Shown here: one piece after another, positions 14,601 through 27,065 of the stretch
How the letters are laid out: every line of letters starts with the position of its first letter
How positions within the stretch are numbered: the stretch's first letter is position 1
DNA from: Sinohyriopsis cumingii
Lineage: Eukaryota > Mollusca > Bivalvia > Unionida > Unionidae
Direction: 5' to 3'
Assembly: GCA_028554795.2 (NCBI GenBank)
Contig: CM068827.1
Span: forward strand, 71,831,809 to 71,895,808
DNA length: 64,000 nt
Made by a program: the position numbers and the translations under genes
Notes under the pieces: model-generated
Told to the model about the DNA's origin: nothing
The model's input: only the letters and a program-made list of their open reading frames with translations
The model's database searches: none

Positions 14601-15119
14601 CGCATGTTTTCCTAAAGCCTAGAAATTTGTGGAAGTTACATCTCCACTTGACACCTTCTACAAATACTATTTGTAACCAGATTACATGGTCATTATATCA
14701 AACTAGTTACACCAAAAATGTGCTAGAAGCGATGTAAACCGGGATGAAGTAAGTAAAAAAATGAATGTGACAGCAAAGTAAATGAGAGACTTAAAAGACA
14801 AACCATATAAACAGCAGCCAATTATTGGCCAAAGTGGTATAATTGTATCACACACGATCTCGTACTCTGCTTAACATCCCATTAAAACTGCTCCACTAAA
14901 AGAGTGATAGATCGCTGACGACAGTATAAATGCATGATCTAAACCAAACAGCTTTTAAAATATTTACTAGACCTCACTGACGATCCCGTGAAACTCTTTC
15001 ATATGTCTAGCGGGTATTGAAACTGGATAAATGGCAAATATTAACATCTTGAAAGGTGTCACCATTTCTATCAGTTTTTCAAGAAATACGTTAATGCTTC
15101 CGACGGAATGTCCGTCGTC
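8601..15119. other. Intergenic host DNA, no complete gene
   Basis: A 60-bp sequence beginning gcacaaccat is duplicated at 9185-9244 and 9282-9341, separated by 37 bases. A short CA-rich tract lies near 11.12 kb. One exon-like block on the minus strand at 14.39-14.53 kb is listed separately. The remaining frames are short and without family resemblance. Confidence 0.45.
14392..14532 (-). other. Candidate internal coding exon of an unidentified host gene
   Basis: On the minus strand a T-rich tract (ttttttttcag) is followed by 141 open bases and then a strong donor, AAAG/GTGAGC. 141 is a multiple of three, so the exon would be symmetrical in phase. The translation has ordinary soluble-protein composition, including DIFWEVETPQGLRMTEMF, unlike the low-complexity translations around it. 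I do not recognise the protein. No companion exons could be placed with confidence, so a chance arrangement or a relic exon remains possible. Confidence 0.3.
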
Positions 15120-17550
15120 ATAAAAAATAAACGTCCTGCCAGTCAGATGAATCAGAATATTGAACTGGCTGCAGCCTTTCGTGTGTCCCTACTTCAAACT
15201 CATGCACTCTGCTCGACATATCCCCTCCAGATTCCTTAGTCATCAATCTGAGCTTGACCATCTTATTGACCAGCTACGATCACCTTTTGTTTTACTTGTC
15301 GACAGGTACGACCACAATACACCCGTGACTGTGAAGGATATCAATGACAGCGAGAGAGAAGATTAAAGTAACTTTGTTTCAAAACACAATCTTGCCTTTT
15401 AATAATAATCGTGTACCTAATTGTATGTTGCCACATTATACTACTCGTCGTTGTATTTATGATCAATCTCGTTTATCTGACTTCTCATGGTGACAACCTA
15501 AATGGATGTGATTTTTTTCTAATGTATTTAAGATTTCCAAAACTCAAGGGCACCAGTAAAGAAGGTAATTGAACAAAACTTAGTGGAAAACGTTTCAATC
15601 CGTCTGAGATATGATACAAATCATGTAATGGCAGCTGTATTAAAGATTAAACTAAATATGATAGAATGGCCAAAACCGTACCAGACTCTCAAATACATTG
15701 GCCGAAACATTTTTAAAAGGTCATCGCATAAGAACTATTCTGAAAACTTCCGCCATACCTAAAAGTATTAAAGAAACGTTTCCTTTAAATGTTAACTTTG
15801 AAGTTGCTGAAGATTACAGTAAACCTTTCATTTTAGAGAAGTACTAGACTCTCTTGATGGAGGCCACCAAACATCATCGGGGCCAGATAATATTCACCAT
15901 CGACTTTTGAAACAATTATCGAACACAACTCTCAATAAAAAGTTTCAAAAAATATGGGAAATCGGGAATTTCATGTCGCCCTGTCATGAAACGACAGTAA
16001 TAATACACAGACCATTCCAACTATTTTCCCATATTATTACCAAGCTGTATTTGCAAAACCACGGAACGGATTATAAGGAAAGTCTACTCTGATATTTAGA
16101 TTCCAGCAAAGTATCAAACTTTCAGTGTGCATTCAGACAGTAGAGAAGCACAATACACAGTCTTGTCAGACTTGAAGTATATATTAGAACAGCTTTCATT
16201 AAAGAAAGAACGTATCATTACCGTCCTTATCGACTTGGAGAAAAGGTTTTGCACCAAAAGGAAGTACGGTGTAATGAACGTCTTATGTCTACAGGGCGGC
16301 CTACCTCACTTTGTTTCCAACTTGTTTGAAACTTTTCACAGTGAGAGTCAGCAGCACACTTCCTGAAAGCTATCTTCAGCAGATAGAAGTACCTTACGAC
16401 AGCGTATTGTCAACCACCAAATTTAATATCACAGTTAACTGCATATTTAAAAAAAATGTCTTAATCCATTACCTGACGGTGCATTGTATGTTGGCGATTA
16501 ATTAATTTGCTATACATCAAAGAGTACGTATACTATTGAGTACGTATACTATTGAGTACGTATTTTTATGAACGCCACGTACAGATAATTTTAAATAACT
16601 TTCGGAGATGAACAGGAGTAAATGGTCAAACATTTACAAGTCTAAAACTTTGCGTGTGCATTCTAAAGATACAACGTATTTATGACAACCCAAAGCTCTA
16701 TCTTTAAGGCTGACGTTCAAGAGACCAAAGTTTAGTGCTATATTTCCATCATAAACTAACTTTCGCATATTACATTCATCAGGAACAAATGTAAAATAAA
16801 ATTCTCTAAAACCTTCATTTAATAAAACAATAACTGGGGAGCAGATCAGAAAGTCTTGCTTCGGTTGTACGGATCGTTAGTAAGATCTAAGCTCGATTGT
16901 TCACGGATCAACCTGCAAATAGGACCTGCAGATGCTTGATCTGATATACAGTCAGGGACTTAGATCACATTTAAAACTTCCCCTTACGAAAACCTCCTTG
17001 TTGAAGCAAACGAATCATCACTTTATCTCAGACGAACGGTAACATCTCTTCAGTATGCTACCAAAATATCGTTTAATCCATTACATCCTGCCAAATTATC
17101 GTTTAATGCATTAAATCCTGCCAAATTATCATTTAAACTATTATTTCCTACCATATTATCATTTAATATATTACATATTCCATCCGATATAGTCTTTCGG
17201 TCTACTTACCAAACACCGACAGCTCAAAAACCGCGTATCACTCCACAATTTCACGTACTAATTCGACCGCACAAAGAAGCAGAAAAATGGGTATTGGATA
17301 CATTGTAAAATTTATAAATTCCCATATCACCACCGTAGTTTTAAAAACCTCACAAAATAATAATCTAATTTTGTAAATTGAAAAAGTCCTTTACGAATCC
17401 TCTTCTTTATCAGAGTAAAATCAACGAAATCATACTCGCCTACCGTAGTCATACATCTGTTATATAAGCGGTTTGAAAGATTTAGACGATACAGGAGCTG
17501 ATATTTCAACACAGCAATGCACGAAACTGAGACGGTTACAGAATAAGGTG
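15120..17550 (+). mobile_element. Decayed Jockey-type LINE (endonuclease and reverse transcriptase remnants)
   Basis: Pieces of a non-LTR retrotransposon ORF2 appear in order but in shifting frames. An apurinic-endonuclease-like part near 15.16-15.48 kb includes SPFVLLVD and KDINDSERED. A linker near 15.6-15.85 kb follows. Reverse-transcriptase parts include SSGPDNIHHRLLKQL at about 15.88 kb, VLIDLEKRF near 16.21 kb and KYGVMNVLCL near 16.26 kb, where functional copies read a DLEKAYD-like motif. Many stops and frameshifts show that the copy is dead. Within it, a degenerate unit of about 31 bp (ccaaattatcgtttaatgca) repeats four times at about 17.06-17.17 kb, and a 17-bp unit containing gagtacgtatactat repeats at 16.52-16.56 kb. 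Clade assignment to Jockey is from motif style; the edges are approximate. Confidence 0.75.
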
Positions 17551-20369
17551 TCGATTCTTCCTACAGAAATTACAGCATTCCTAATAGCAATGAACTAAAT
17601 TTAAACGTCTTAAGATATAAATTTCTTCTTCATTCGCAATCCAGTTCCTCATAGAAAGTCTTGCTAAATCTTAAAATGACATGGCTAGTCAAATTCGTAC
17701 TAAGGCTAATGAAACGGGCAGATAATTCAGCCTAATCTGACCTTTAGTCACCGTTTCCGAATTGAAGATTCCATATAGTGGCTTCCAATACTAAATGAAT
17801 CAGCATGTTCGTCACATGTAGCAAAATATTTGGATTAAAAACTCCACAAACAAAGTTAAGAAAATCAAACCAAGTGTTGAAGAGTAGCGTCAATCGCATA
17901 GAACAAACAGCAGAGGTGAAGTGTTATTGTGCCGGTTTCGTATCGGATACATATACCTGAAACTGCGTACGTCCTGAAAGGTGAACCTCACATTGAAGAC
18001 CATTGTTTTTGCGTGTGCTAACTTCCAACTTGTGAGAGAGAAATATTTTGACAAGAAGTATTTGAGAAAAATGTATGATGATGTACCACCAGAGTAAATC
18101 TTGGATTGTTATAGTAAATTTTGTTTACATAACAAGCTTGGATTATATGTTATAATCATTTTATGTGTCTTACCATTATAGTTTACTTAATAAACATCTT
18201 AAATAATTTTAACATCTGTACGATTTATCTTTTGTCTTGTTGTACTTGATGTTTTACATTTATTTGAATGTTTTATCTTCCTCAACTTCTGTGCATTTCT
18301 TTCGACCTTTATCGAACTTTACCTGTATTTATCACCATATAGACAATACTGCGTCGAGCTGCCGTAAAGCGCTGTAAAATATTTCCCTACTCTGATTTAT
18401 CTTGCATTGAAGATGATTTGTAGCAATCATTCTAAGTCCAAAGTACATTTCTTGTTATTAACAACCTGAAGTACACAAATCTTTATGCTGATAATTCTAG
18501 GTGCCGCCCCATTTAAAGTCAAGTCTGGTTATTTGATATTCTTACATTGCCAAAGGTCAGATATTACACTGCACAAGAAGTCAAAATGTCCCAGTTTGAT
18601 GTAACATTTTAAGCGAGCGGAAGCTCAGAAAGTGTATTGGGTGCATGACTTTCGTCAATAAAGGTCTTTAATAAAGATCAATAGGTTGAAGTGGATCATT
18701 AATAAAGATCAAAGGTTGATACAGATCATCTGAATCAATGAATTATCGCGTGGACAACGTTTGTTGCATCCTTGCGTAAATATTCAAAATTCTCGAAACG
18801 TAAGCAACATCGATCCTCTGCAACACTAAGATGATTTCTATTATTGAAATGTTAGGTTGGCATTTTATTACGTACAAAAAATGTTCACTTTTGATTTACA
18901 TTAGGAATGGTATCAAACGATACGATGTTTATTTTGTGCAATTAAAAACAAATTTAAAAATTCATATATGATGCAATCTATGCATTTAAATGATGACAAT
19001 CCACATTGGAATGCAAACATACAATGCAATGTTTGTTTGGTGTCTGTGAAAAAGCTCAAGAACAAACCATACATATGTCAACAGCAAAATCTCTAAAACT
19101 ACGCTATTTGTGCCTCTTGTTTGATCTTCCTCCACAAGGCACGATGCAGTGTTACACAGTGTCAGTCTGCTTGCTCGTTACTAATACAACACATTTACTT
19201 TGCAGATGGTATTCCTCGTGAAGATCATGAGATCTTTTCTGACTTTAGGTAAGCGCGTCTGGCCATCTTCGACATGTTTTGGAAAAATGAAGAAAATATG
19301 CTTTCGTTTACAAAATGACATCATCGCAACGAAGTATAATTTACATGACCATGTTTTGAACAAAGCAATGTGCTCAGTACAACAAGCCTTCATTTCTCTT
19401 GTCAAAATATTGATAGACTAATCTGAAATCCAAATGTTGGCTAAACGATTTGGGTCGCCATTGTTGAATCATGCGTTTACCAGACACTGATGGATTTAAA
19501 GCCTTCTTCAATTGTCTCCAGGTTGGAGTGATTTATACATCGCCTTTCTTGCTTTCGCCTACCATCTAAACAAAAAGTATAAAATATAAACACCATCATT
19601 CACTTTCACCCTCCTTTACATTATTCAATATTACCTTCAATTTCCATCCCCTCTGCAAGATCAGTTCATTAGTGGATTAGATGTGCCGGGACAAGTTGGG
19701 ATTGGGTTTCTAGGATGAGTAATTATTCGTTCGTTTCTACATTTGGATCCCAATACAGTAGCCAGGGTCAGAAAAGCAAACCTATAACCAAAGTACAAGA
19801 GCAAATATATAAAAGAATAGTTGTAGTTAGTTCACACCCAAAATCATCTTTCAAGAACACGAAGACCTCAACTTCACTACCAAGAAAATGAGTCACTACC
19901 GCTAGAATGTATACGTACTCACATAAACCTTTACATGTAAGCACATCGACACCGGCTGTAGTCTCATCCTTGATCCCTCTGTTATTGGTGATGCCAGCGA
20001 AATATGATTGAAAATAAGTGTTTTAAAAGCTGCTGACAACTAGTCCACAACGACACCCATATTTAAAGTGACTTCTACTCCGCATCTTTGTATGTTGCTG
20101 CTTCCAAAAGGTAGCTCATCCCTAGAATAGTATACAAGTTAAAACAGGGGTGTTACAAACATTTAATGGGTTTGTCCGAAACATGAACTCAAGTCGAAAA
20201 CAACTTAGTTGTCTCGGCGTTCTGTGTCCAAGTCAAAATTATTAAGACAGCACAATTACCAGGGAAAGCGAAACCCTGCATAAAAAAGAAGCTTGGATAG
20301 AGATGACTTCAATTCTCTGGTCAATATGTCCTGCTTCAGGAGTTCACAGCAAACAGCATGGTAGTCAAA
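17551..20369. other. Intergenic host DNA, no complete gene
   Basis: No recognised gene. A possible 43-base microexon on the plus strand (acceptor tttactttgcag before 19206, donor gtaagc after 19248) is discussed under findings. The rest is A+T-rich and unstructured. Confidence 0.4.
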
Positions 20370-20665
20370 AGAGTCCTCAAAACAAAGGAAAAAGGACTTT
20401 CCTCTTCATTTAGCCAAATATATGGATGTATTGTTGGTACTTATCAAAACGAATGCAACCATTAACAAAAGCCAGTCCAAAAGGCTACAGAGGACATCAT
20501 TTGAATGGTATGTGAATGTTGTTTGAACGAATTGAAAGATATCAAAAGAGTCTTTGATACATGGTGGATGATAAAATTCAAGTTAATCAAATAAAAATAT
20601 TGCACGTTCAAAGAGATTTTTTTCCCGACGCTGATAAATTAGTTGCTTGCTAAAGTTACTGCTTT
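20370..20665 (+). pseudogene. Fossil copy of a recurrent Polinton small-protein gene
   Basis: Three neighbouring frames together recall the same family as the element gene at 56018-56422. First comes an N-terminal helix-rich stretch (AKYMDVLLVLIK) near 20.41 kb. Then, after a frame change and one stop, comes MVCECCLNELKD near 20.50 kb. The intact element gene reads TVCECCLNVLKG at the equivalent place. After another frame change, a basic stretch is followed by HVQRDFFP near 20.61 kb, where the element copy has MLVHRGGILP. Order and spacing match, although no single frame is open. The family occurs widely in Polinton-like elements (from memory). No other Polinton gene was found nearby, so this is either a lone remnant or part of a much more eroded copy. 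Confidence 0.55.
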
Positions 20666-21884
20666 CATGTCATGAATAATAGTCGGTTCTCTTTTACTAG
20701 GAGTGTTGGTGTGAAAATAAAAGGAACAGTGAATTCTGGAAGGACATCTATACTGTACCGCTTCACTTTATAGAAGGACGAAAATTGCTATATTATTTCT
20801 CTTTAATCAGTTTCTAATAGTCTTATATTACAATCATAGGAATCTTTGCCACCCAACGTTTCATGTGAATGTCAGATACAATCAAGACTCTTTGATAAAA
20901 CTAAATTAGCTGTCATATTTTTGATTGATGAAATAATTTCATTGCCATAGATTTTTTCTTGTAACATTAGGCATGTGTTCCAAGGGGAAAATTTAAAAAT
21001 AAAGCATTGGAATTTTGTTCTGCTCTATGTTGGACCACTTTACGTTGTGACATCGTCGAGATTTGATTCGAAACAACATTGACACTGGATATTGCATGAA
21101 CTATCCAAATGGAACATCATGTCCTACTGTTGTCATTAAGACAAGGCTAAATTCATCCAACATGATTACTAATCTTTAATATTATCCTCATTGTCATTAT
21201 TTGGGATTGTTTGATAAAATCATGAAATAAATAATGTCTTTCAAACTGACAGCATTAGCTCGTCGTGAACGTTGAAAAGATCCAAAATTTAAGTTTGCAT
21301 ATATCTTGGATATTTTTCTTTCTCTTGTGTATTCTAAGACACGAAGGTAGCAATTTTTGTAACATTTAGAAAGTTTCAGAAGGTTTTTCACAAGAATAAA
21401 TAATCGTCCTAAAATATTCAGTAAAATCAGTTTAATTGAAGTCGCCATGCTGTGCAAGTTATAATTGCTGTTGTTGATGCCGAGGGCTATAAAAATGATG
21501 ATCATGATGCAGATATAACGATGTTGATAATGGCGTTAAAGTTTGATTCATCTTGATATTGTTTATTATATATTTGTTTATTGAATATAAAATCCATGAT
21601 TTAAGCATAGTATTTGGTTTGCATGGATGCTTTCACAATATCAATCAAGAGAAACTGTATGAAAAGTAAGACTCTCTCTCTTCAATTAAGTATTTAAGCG
21701 TCAAACTGTTCAATGCAAGTAGTAATCAACAATGTAGGCTTCACTGCCTCCATTTAAGGGATTACCGGTGCCATATGATTTAATAACAACTAAATATCTT
21801 AGATTATTTGCCAACTGCACTGTAAACAGTAAAGCAAGCAATAATCGTGTCTGTCCATAACATTAATGAAACGCAATATCCGTT

Positions 21885-21988
21885 ACATTTCCTACAGGGA
21901 CGGATGTCTAAAACATTTTACATTTCCTACAGGGACGGATGTCTAAAACATTTTACATTTCCTACAGGGACGGATGTCTAAAACATTT
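21885..21988. repeat. 35-bp tandem repeat, three copies
   Basis: The unit acatttcctacagggacgga continuing through tgtctaaaacatttt is present three times with almost no differences, so the duplication is recent. Confidence 0.95.
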
Positions 21989-22101
21989 GCAACTCATGAA
22001 TTTTTTATTTAACGTCGTTTGTTTGTTTTAACATAAGGTCTGTCTCAAGGTAACAAAATAACTAAATATCATAATCTAAACAATGCTCATAGTAATTTTG
22101 C

Positions 22102-22102
<1 letters not shown>

Positions 22103-22134
<32 letters not shown>

Positions 22135-22159
22135 TGTGTGCTTGTGTGTGTGTGTGTGC

Positions 22160-22195
<36 letters not shown>

Positions 22196-22235
22196 GTGTG
22201 TGTGCTTGCGTGTGTGTGTGTGTGTGTGTGTGTGT
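22103..22235. repeat. Compound (TG)n microsatellite
   Basis: Long tg runs are broken by ct and cg variants. The Thr-His and Cys-Val repeat translations on the two strands are artefacts of this tract. Confidence 0.95.
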
Positions 22236-25200
22236 TTTGAGAACCTGATTGCATGCACAATAATAGTCATGGGCAAAATGACTTGTCTCCTTACTTTCAA
22301 CCCATGAGAATCTGTGCGATTTATGAAGACAAGCAGAAATACCACCGAATACGGCAATCAAGTAGAGATGTGTAATAAAGCATGGTATGAAATTAGTATC
22401 GAAGTAGTTGGGAACAAAATGGGTCTTGCAAATAATATCGTAACACAGTGTGACATACACGAGACATTTTCAAGCCGAGATAATCTGAGAATTTCGCAGA
22501 ACTCTAAAAATGTTGATTTGATGCGTTGTCAAGTATTTCTTCCTAAACGCTATGTCGGTTCAGTGCATGAAACTAAATGCCTCTCCGATAGTTTTAGCAT
22601 AAAAGACATTCGTCAGAAAATGAGAGAATGACAAAGATATAGAACATGTGCGAGACTAAAAGACACATAAAGAAAATAACTAAATTTGTCTTTCACAGAC
22701 AACCTTTATAGAGAACAATTAATACTTTTTCTTGGTATTTCTAATTTATATAGTTTTAATTTTTGTTATTCCATATTTATTTGGGATCTTATCCTCAAAG
22801 AACATTTAACTGATATTTGCTCAGTTATGCTCAAATTGTTATATGTGGGGAAAAAGACAACTAAAACTGAAACAGAAAAGAGGATAAGTGGTAAAAAGTT
22901 AACATTTTAGATTCGTTATTTCAGGCAGAATAACCGTATTTCTTGTCGAAATCGAACAAAGTCATAACGTAAAGTGAGCGAGAATTATCTGTTATCTGTC
23001 AGTATTTATTCCTGGCCGCATACATATCATGACCACAAATAAGTCATGCAAGCATTTGCCTGAATCCCTTGAGTATATGGCGCGATTAATACGCTAATCA
23101 AATCTGGAAATTGATAAGCACTTTACACCATCAAGAATATTATTTACTTGAACGCCTACGTCATTTGTCCATTTTTCGAATCCAAATTAGGACAGTGTGC
23201 TGTTGTTGTTGTTGTTGTTTTTATTTATTTTATTTTTTCGTGTTGTTTATTTGCATGTTTGAATTTTACTTTGTTTGTTTGGGATATTTTTGTTTTATTG
23301 AAAGATCATTAATCGATTGTTCTAGTGTTAGTGAATGAAAACAGAGAATGGTCACTGTTTATAGTTTTCAGTAAGATTTATTTAGGCTTTAAAATGGACA
23401 TCCGCTGATTGAAGATGAACTTTATCTTTCTTTAATTACGGGCCCGTTTGCATATATAAATAGTTCAAACCAAATAACTGGTACGCTCAAATTGTTCTGT
23501 ACCCAATAGGTCACTCCGACAGTTAAATGTGTAATAGATTTGATTAGGGCCATATTAAGATGAACACATAATGCGTCGACATTTTACTACAACAAGCAGC
23601 CTAAAGCTTGAATTAGGACTGGACGAAACTGTTGGTACTATCCTATGATCAGGTCCTAGGGTGCATTTATATACCAAATTAGGTCCGGCTTTTCTGATAT
23701 GTAAATTAGGGCAAAAATATAAAGTTTTCAAACTAAGAGAATTTCTAAAAGATTGTACTACATAATAAATATAGCTTATAGAAAACGTCCGTGGTTTTAC
23801 ACTTGCATGCATTTAAGCAATTTGTTGTAATCAAAAGCGTCAGGAAATCATTGCACATTTCTTAGGAATCTTTTATGCTGTACATATGGTTTCTTAAAAG
23901 ATTTTCCATAATTATTATGTCCAACACAATCGGCAACGGTAAACATAATTCGTTCAAAAGCATATTTCAGTTACAAATTTAATACGTAATACAGACTGAT
24001 AATTGTAATTTCAACCCAGTTGATTGTCATATCTTGTCAATTTTAATATTTCAGTAAACTCTGTCAAAGTTGGGAATAATGTCTCGACAGTGTGTGGAGT
24101 AGGAATATATAGAAAATCTTGACAGTTTGAAACTTGCTATCCATACCCAATGTTAATAATATCACCTGATGGTTCTTTGCTTAAATCTTACATAAAGTTG
24201 TTTTGTGAGCATTTATGAATATATTCGTTCTATTTACATTACCAACGCCCTTTCCCAAAATGTTCATTCGCTCTATTTAACTGAATATGCCAGTCTATGA
24301 AGAATGGATATATTTAAATTAGGTCAGATTCCGTCCATCCAATTTCCTATAAATCGACGTGCCGCGAATCATTTGTTCACTGAATTAACACAATATGTGA
24401 ATTGTATGATGGATTTTGGCCCTCCAGTAGCAAAGTCTATTGCAAAGCAAATGCTTTGGAAACTACTTGTTTCGCTGTAGCTGCTGAAACCAATATTATG
24501 TCTTAATCAATTACATGCAAAAGCGCATAGGAGCGTCGTAAACGATATTCCTTCACAAGGTAATTACGTTAATGTGTATGAGGAAGAAGTTTGATATTAT
24601 ATATCTCCGTTTAATAAGTTCATTTATTGACTTTTATCCCATCTTTAATTTTAAAGATTAGTAATGTATACTCTCCAACAAGCTAGGAACGCCAACTTAT
24701 AATTCAGAAATAGAATGTTAGTCCTAAAATTCTCATTTCGAACGTTTGTAATCCTGAAGAATAAAAGGGAAAGCTGTTCACTAGAAGCAATTTAAACATC
24801 TAATTATCTTAACAAAACGATTACGGGTATATTACTACTTTCGTCGCTAGAAATAATGTTTAATCATTACAGCCTAGTTTATAACAGAAACATAATCGAT
24901 TGGTGGGCGACTGGATGAATGTGTAGGCAGACAGATAAATATATACTGTTACTGTCTGCCTGTTCTTATGCTATGTGTTTAGGCTCGAAACATCAGTAAT
25001 ACAAGAAAGAGTGAAATCAACAATTTTTGAAAAATATAATTTATTTTCCTGGAACAATTCTGTAAAAAGGAAAAAATATGAACTTACCGTTTTAAGAATC
25101 AAATCCTAAAATAATCCAAGAATAATCCACGAATAAAATTTTAGAAGTCCGAATAACAAAATGTTCTAATGATTTCAAGTTCGAGTCCCGACGAAGAATC

Positions 25201-26836
25201 CAAGATGGAAGAAGATGACGTACGCTGTAACTTGTAGTTTTGAAGTCTACAGTTCCTTGTAGAAACAAGAAATATTACTCCGGTTTATGAAATCTGAATA
25301 AAGTTTTACAAAAGATATCCTTGCTGAACAATTTCATATATGCACACGTATTTTACAGGAAAAAAAGAATTAATTTCTTTTGAATCCAATTAATTTGAAA
25401 CAACTCCAAACGACACAACACCTTTCAGTGTAAAGAAAAAGCCCATCTGAGATTATTTCTCCAGAACAAAGGTATATCGTATTCTGAAACGCAAAAAGTG
25501 GGGTCACGTGGTCATGTTCCAGAACCTCGTCGAAATGTTTTACTTGTTAAAAATAAAGAATACCCAGTGTGGACCTGATGAAAACCAATCATTTTACTCT
25601 AAGAAGTAAATTTTTTTTTAAAAATGTTTACATTTTAAACCACGTAGTCCAATGATGACCTCGACAACAAGCAATCATTTTAAAATAAAAATATAACTTA
25701 TTTACGTGGTTGCTACTAATTTTGAGTCAAGTCAGGATCTAGGTCAACACCCGGTGTTTACTAAAATGAGGAGTCAAGATCAAGCCATTTTCTAAACAAA
25801 ATATTAAGTTCCTAACAAACAGAACTACATTATTGTGACACACAATGAATTTATTTGAAGATTCTATAACTTACAAGCAATTAAATCAGATATAATTAAA
25901 ACAAATATAATACCACTGTAGTGCTAATCAACTTTCTTCTGTTAAGGTTTACGTTCTATTCATGAGACAAGGGTGTTGGAATAAGAACCCTGTACAAGAT
26001 TATTAATTTCAGATATCTTGTATGAAAGTAAAGTCGTTGTAAAATAACATATGGTGTGTGTCGTATGTTTTAACTCAGTAGGATAGGTGAGCGGAACTGA
26101 GAAGCAGGAATGAAAAATATATCTTCAGGTATGCTTATGTTAGAGATTAAGTACGTACTTAATTGAAACCCTATCAGAAGTTACAAAACACACTCTGGCG
26201 CTAGAAGAACATAAATATAAGTATACACTGACATACCGAATTGCTGGCCAGTAGGTAGATATATGTAGATAAATAGTACAGACAAACAACCGCAGTGATA
26301 GGTGGATGGAGTTCTATGTCGTGATTGTGACATTATAGAAATGATTATTTCGTCAGGTTAAAGTTTTCGTTTGTTTTCTGTTGTTTATATATGCTTTAAT
26401 AAACAAACAATGTTGCATGAAGACGTACATCTTATCTAGAAAGTTCATAATTTGAATATTATTTCTTGTAATCGTATCAAATATATGAATGTATGTGTGT
26501 CTCATTTATTGAATGAATCATTATTACTTCAAAAATTTATTCTATGAAATTATTCTTGCCAACTCAAACACAGCTCATATCTACTTTGTTCATGGTCATG
26601 TCACTTTACGAGAGGGATTTCTATGGTTTTAAGCCTTTTCTCCGTGGATTGTGTCCAAATTATTTGTTGAAATTTGTATATTATTTATTTCACTGTCTTG
26701 CCAAAAAAATATATATCTTTATTATTATACAGGAATAAATTGCAATCACTTTGAAATTGAAGCTTATTAATCTTCAAAACCCCTCGTGCGAAATAAGAAT
26801 CTAAGTAAGATTCAATTCCATTAATTACACGTAAAA

Positions 26837-26838
26837 TG

Positions 26839-26894
<56 letters not shown>
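26837..26894. repeat. (TG)n microsatellite at the end of a SINE
   Basis: A tg run with one tt interruption. On the minus strand it reads (ca)n and lies directly after the 3' end of the SINE-like copy at 26900-27065. The other copy of that SINE also ends near a ca-rich tract, which suggests the microsatellite grew from the SINE tail. Confidence 0.9.
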
Positions 26895-26895
<1 letters not shown>

Positions 26896-26899
26896 TTTG

Positions 26900-27065
26900 G
26901 ATATTTAACGTAGCTTTAACAATTATTCAATCCTATTGCCTCGATATCTGCATTGTAACAGTTTATAGTGATCTCTAGCATCATGCTGCAGATATGTGGC
27001 ATCAAGTCCCACCGAGTCACATTATCCTAACACCAGGCCGACAGTCCTAACACTAATCTCTTGCA
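26900..27065 (-). mobile_element. 5'-truncated SINE, minus strand
   Basis: The reverse complement matches the 3' half of the SINE at 39770-40105 over about 160 bases with moderate divergence. Shared landmarks in order are ttagtgttaggact, cctggtgt, aggataatgtgact, a ctgcagcatgatg-like block, tataaactg, and ttgttaaagctacgtt close to the end. The tRNA-like head is missing. Confidence 0.75.

Larger units (their letters stand above)
20666..26836. other. Intergenic host DNA with simple and tandem repeats
   Basis: Apart from the repeats listed separately (21.89 and 22.10 kb), no gene is recognised. Open frames at 22.3-22.6 and 26.5-26.7 kb have no family resemblance or flanking splice signals. A short (gtt)n run lies near 23.2 kb. 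Confidence 0.45.

Noticed and set aside
22062..22460. Open frames of 74-132 codons around 22.1-22.4 kb
   Set aside because: They are Thr-His or Cys-Val repeat translations of the (TG)n microsatellite extended by chance.
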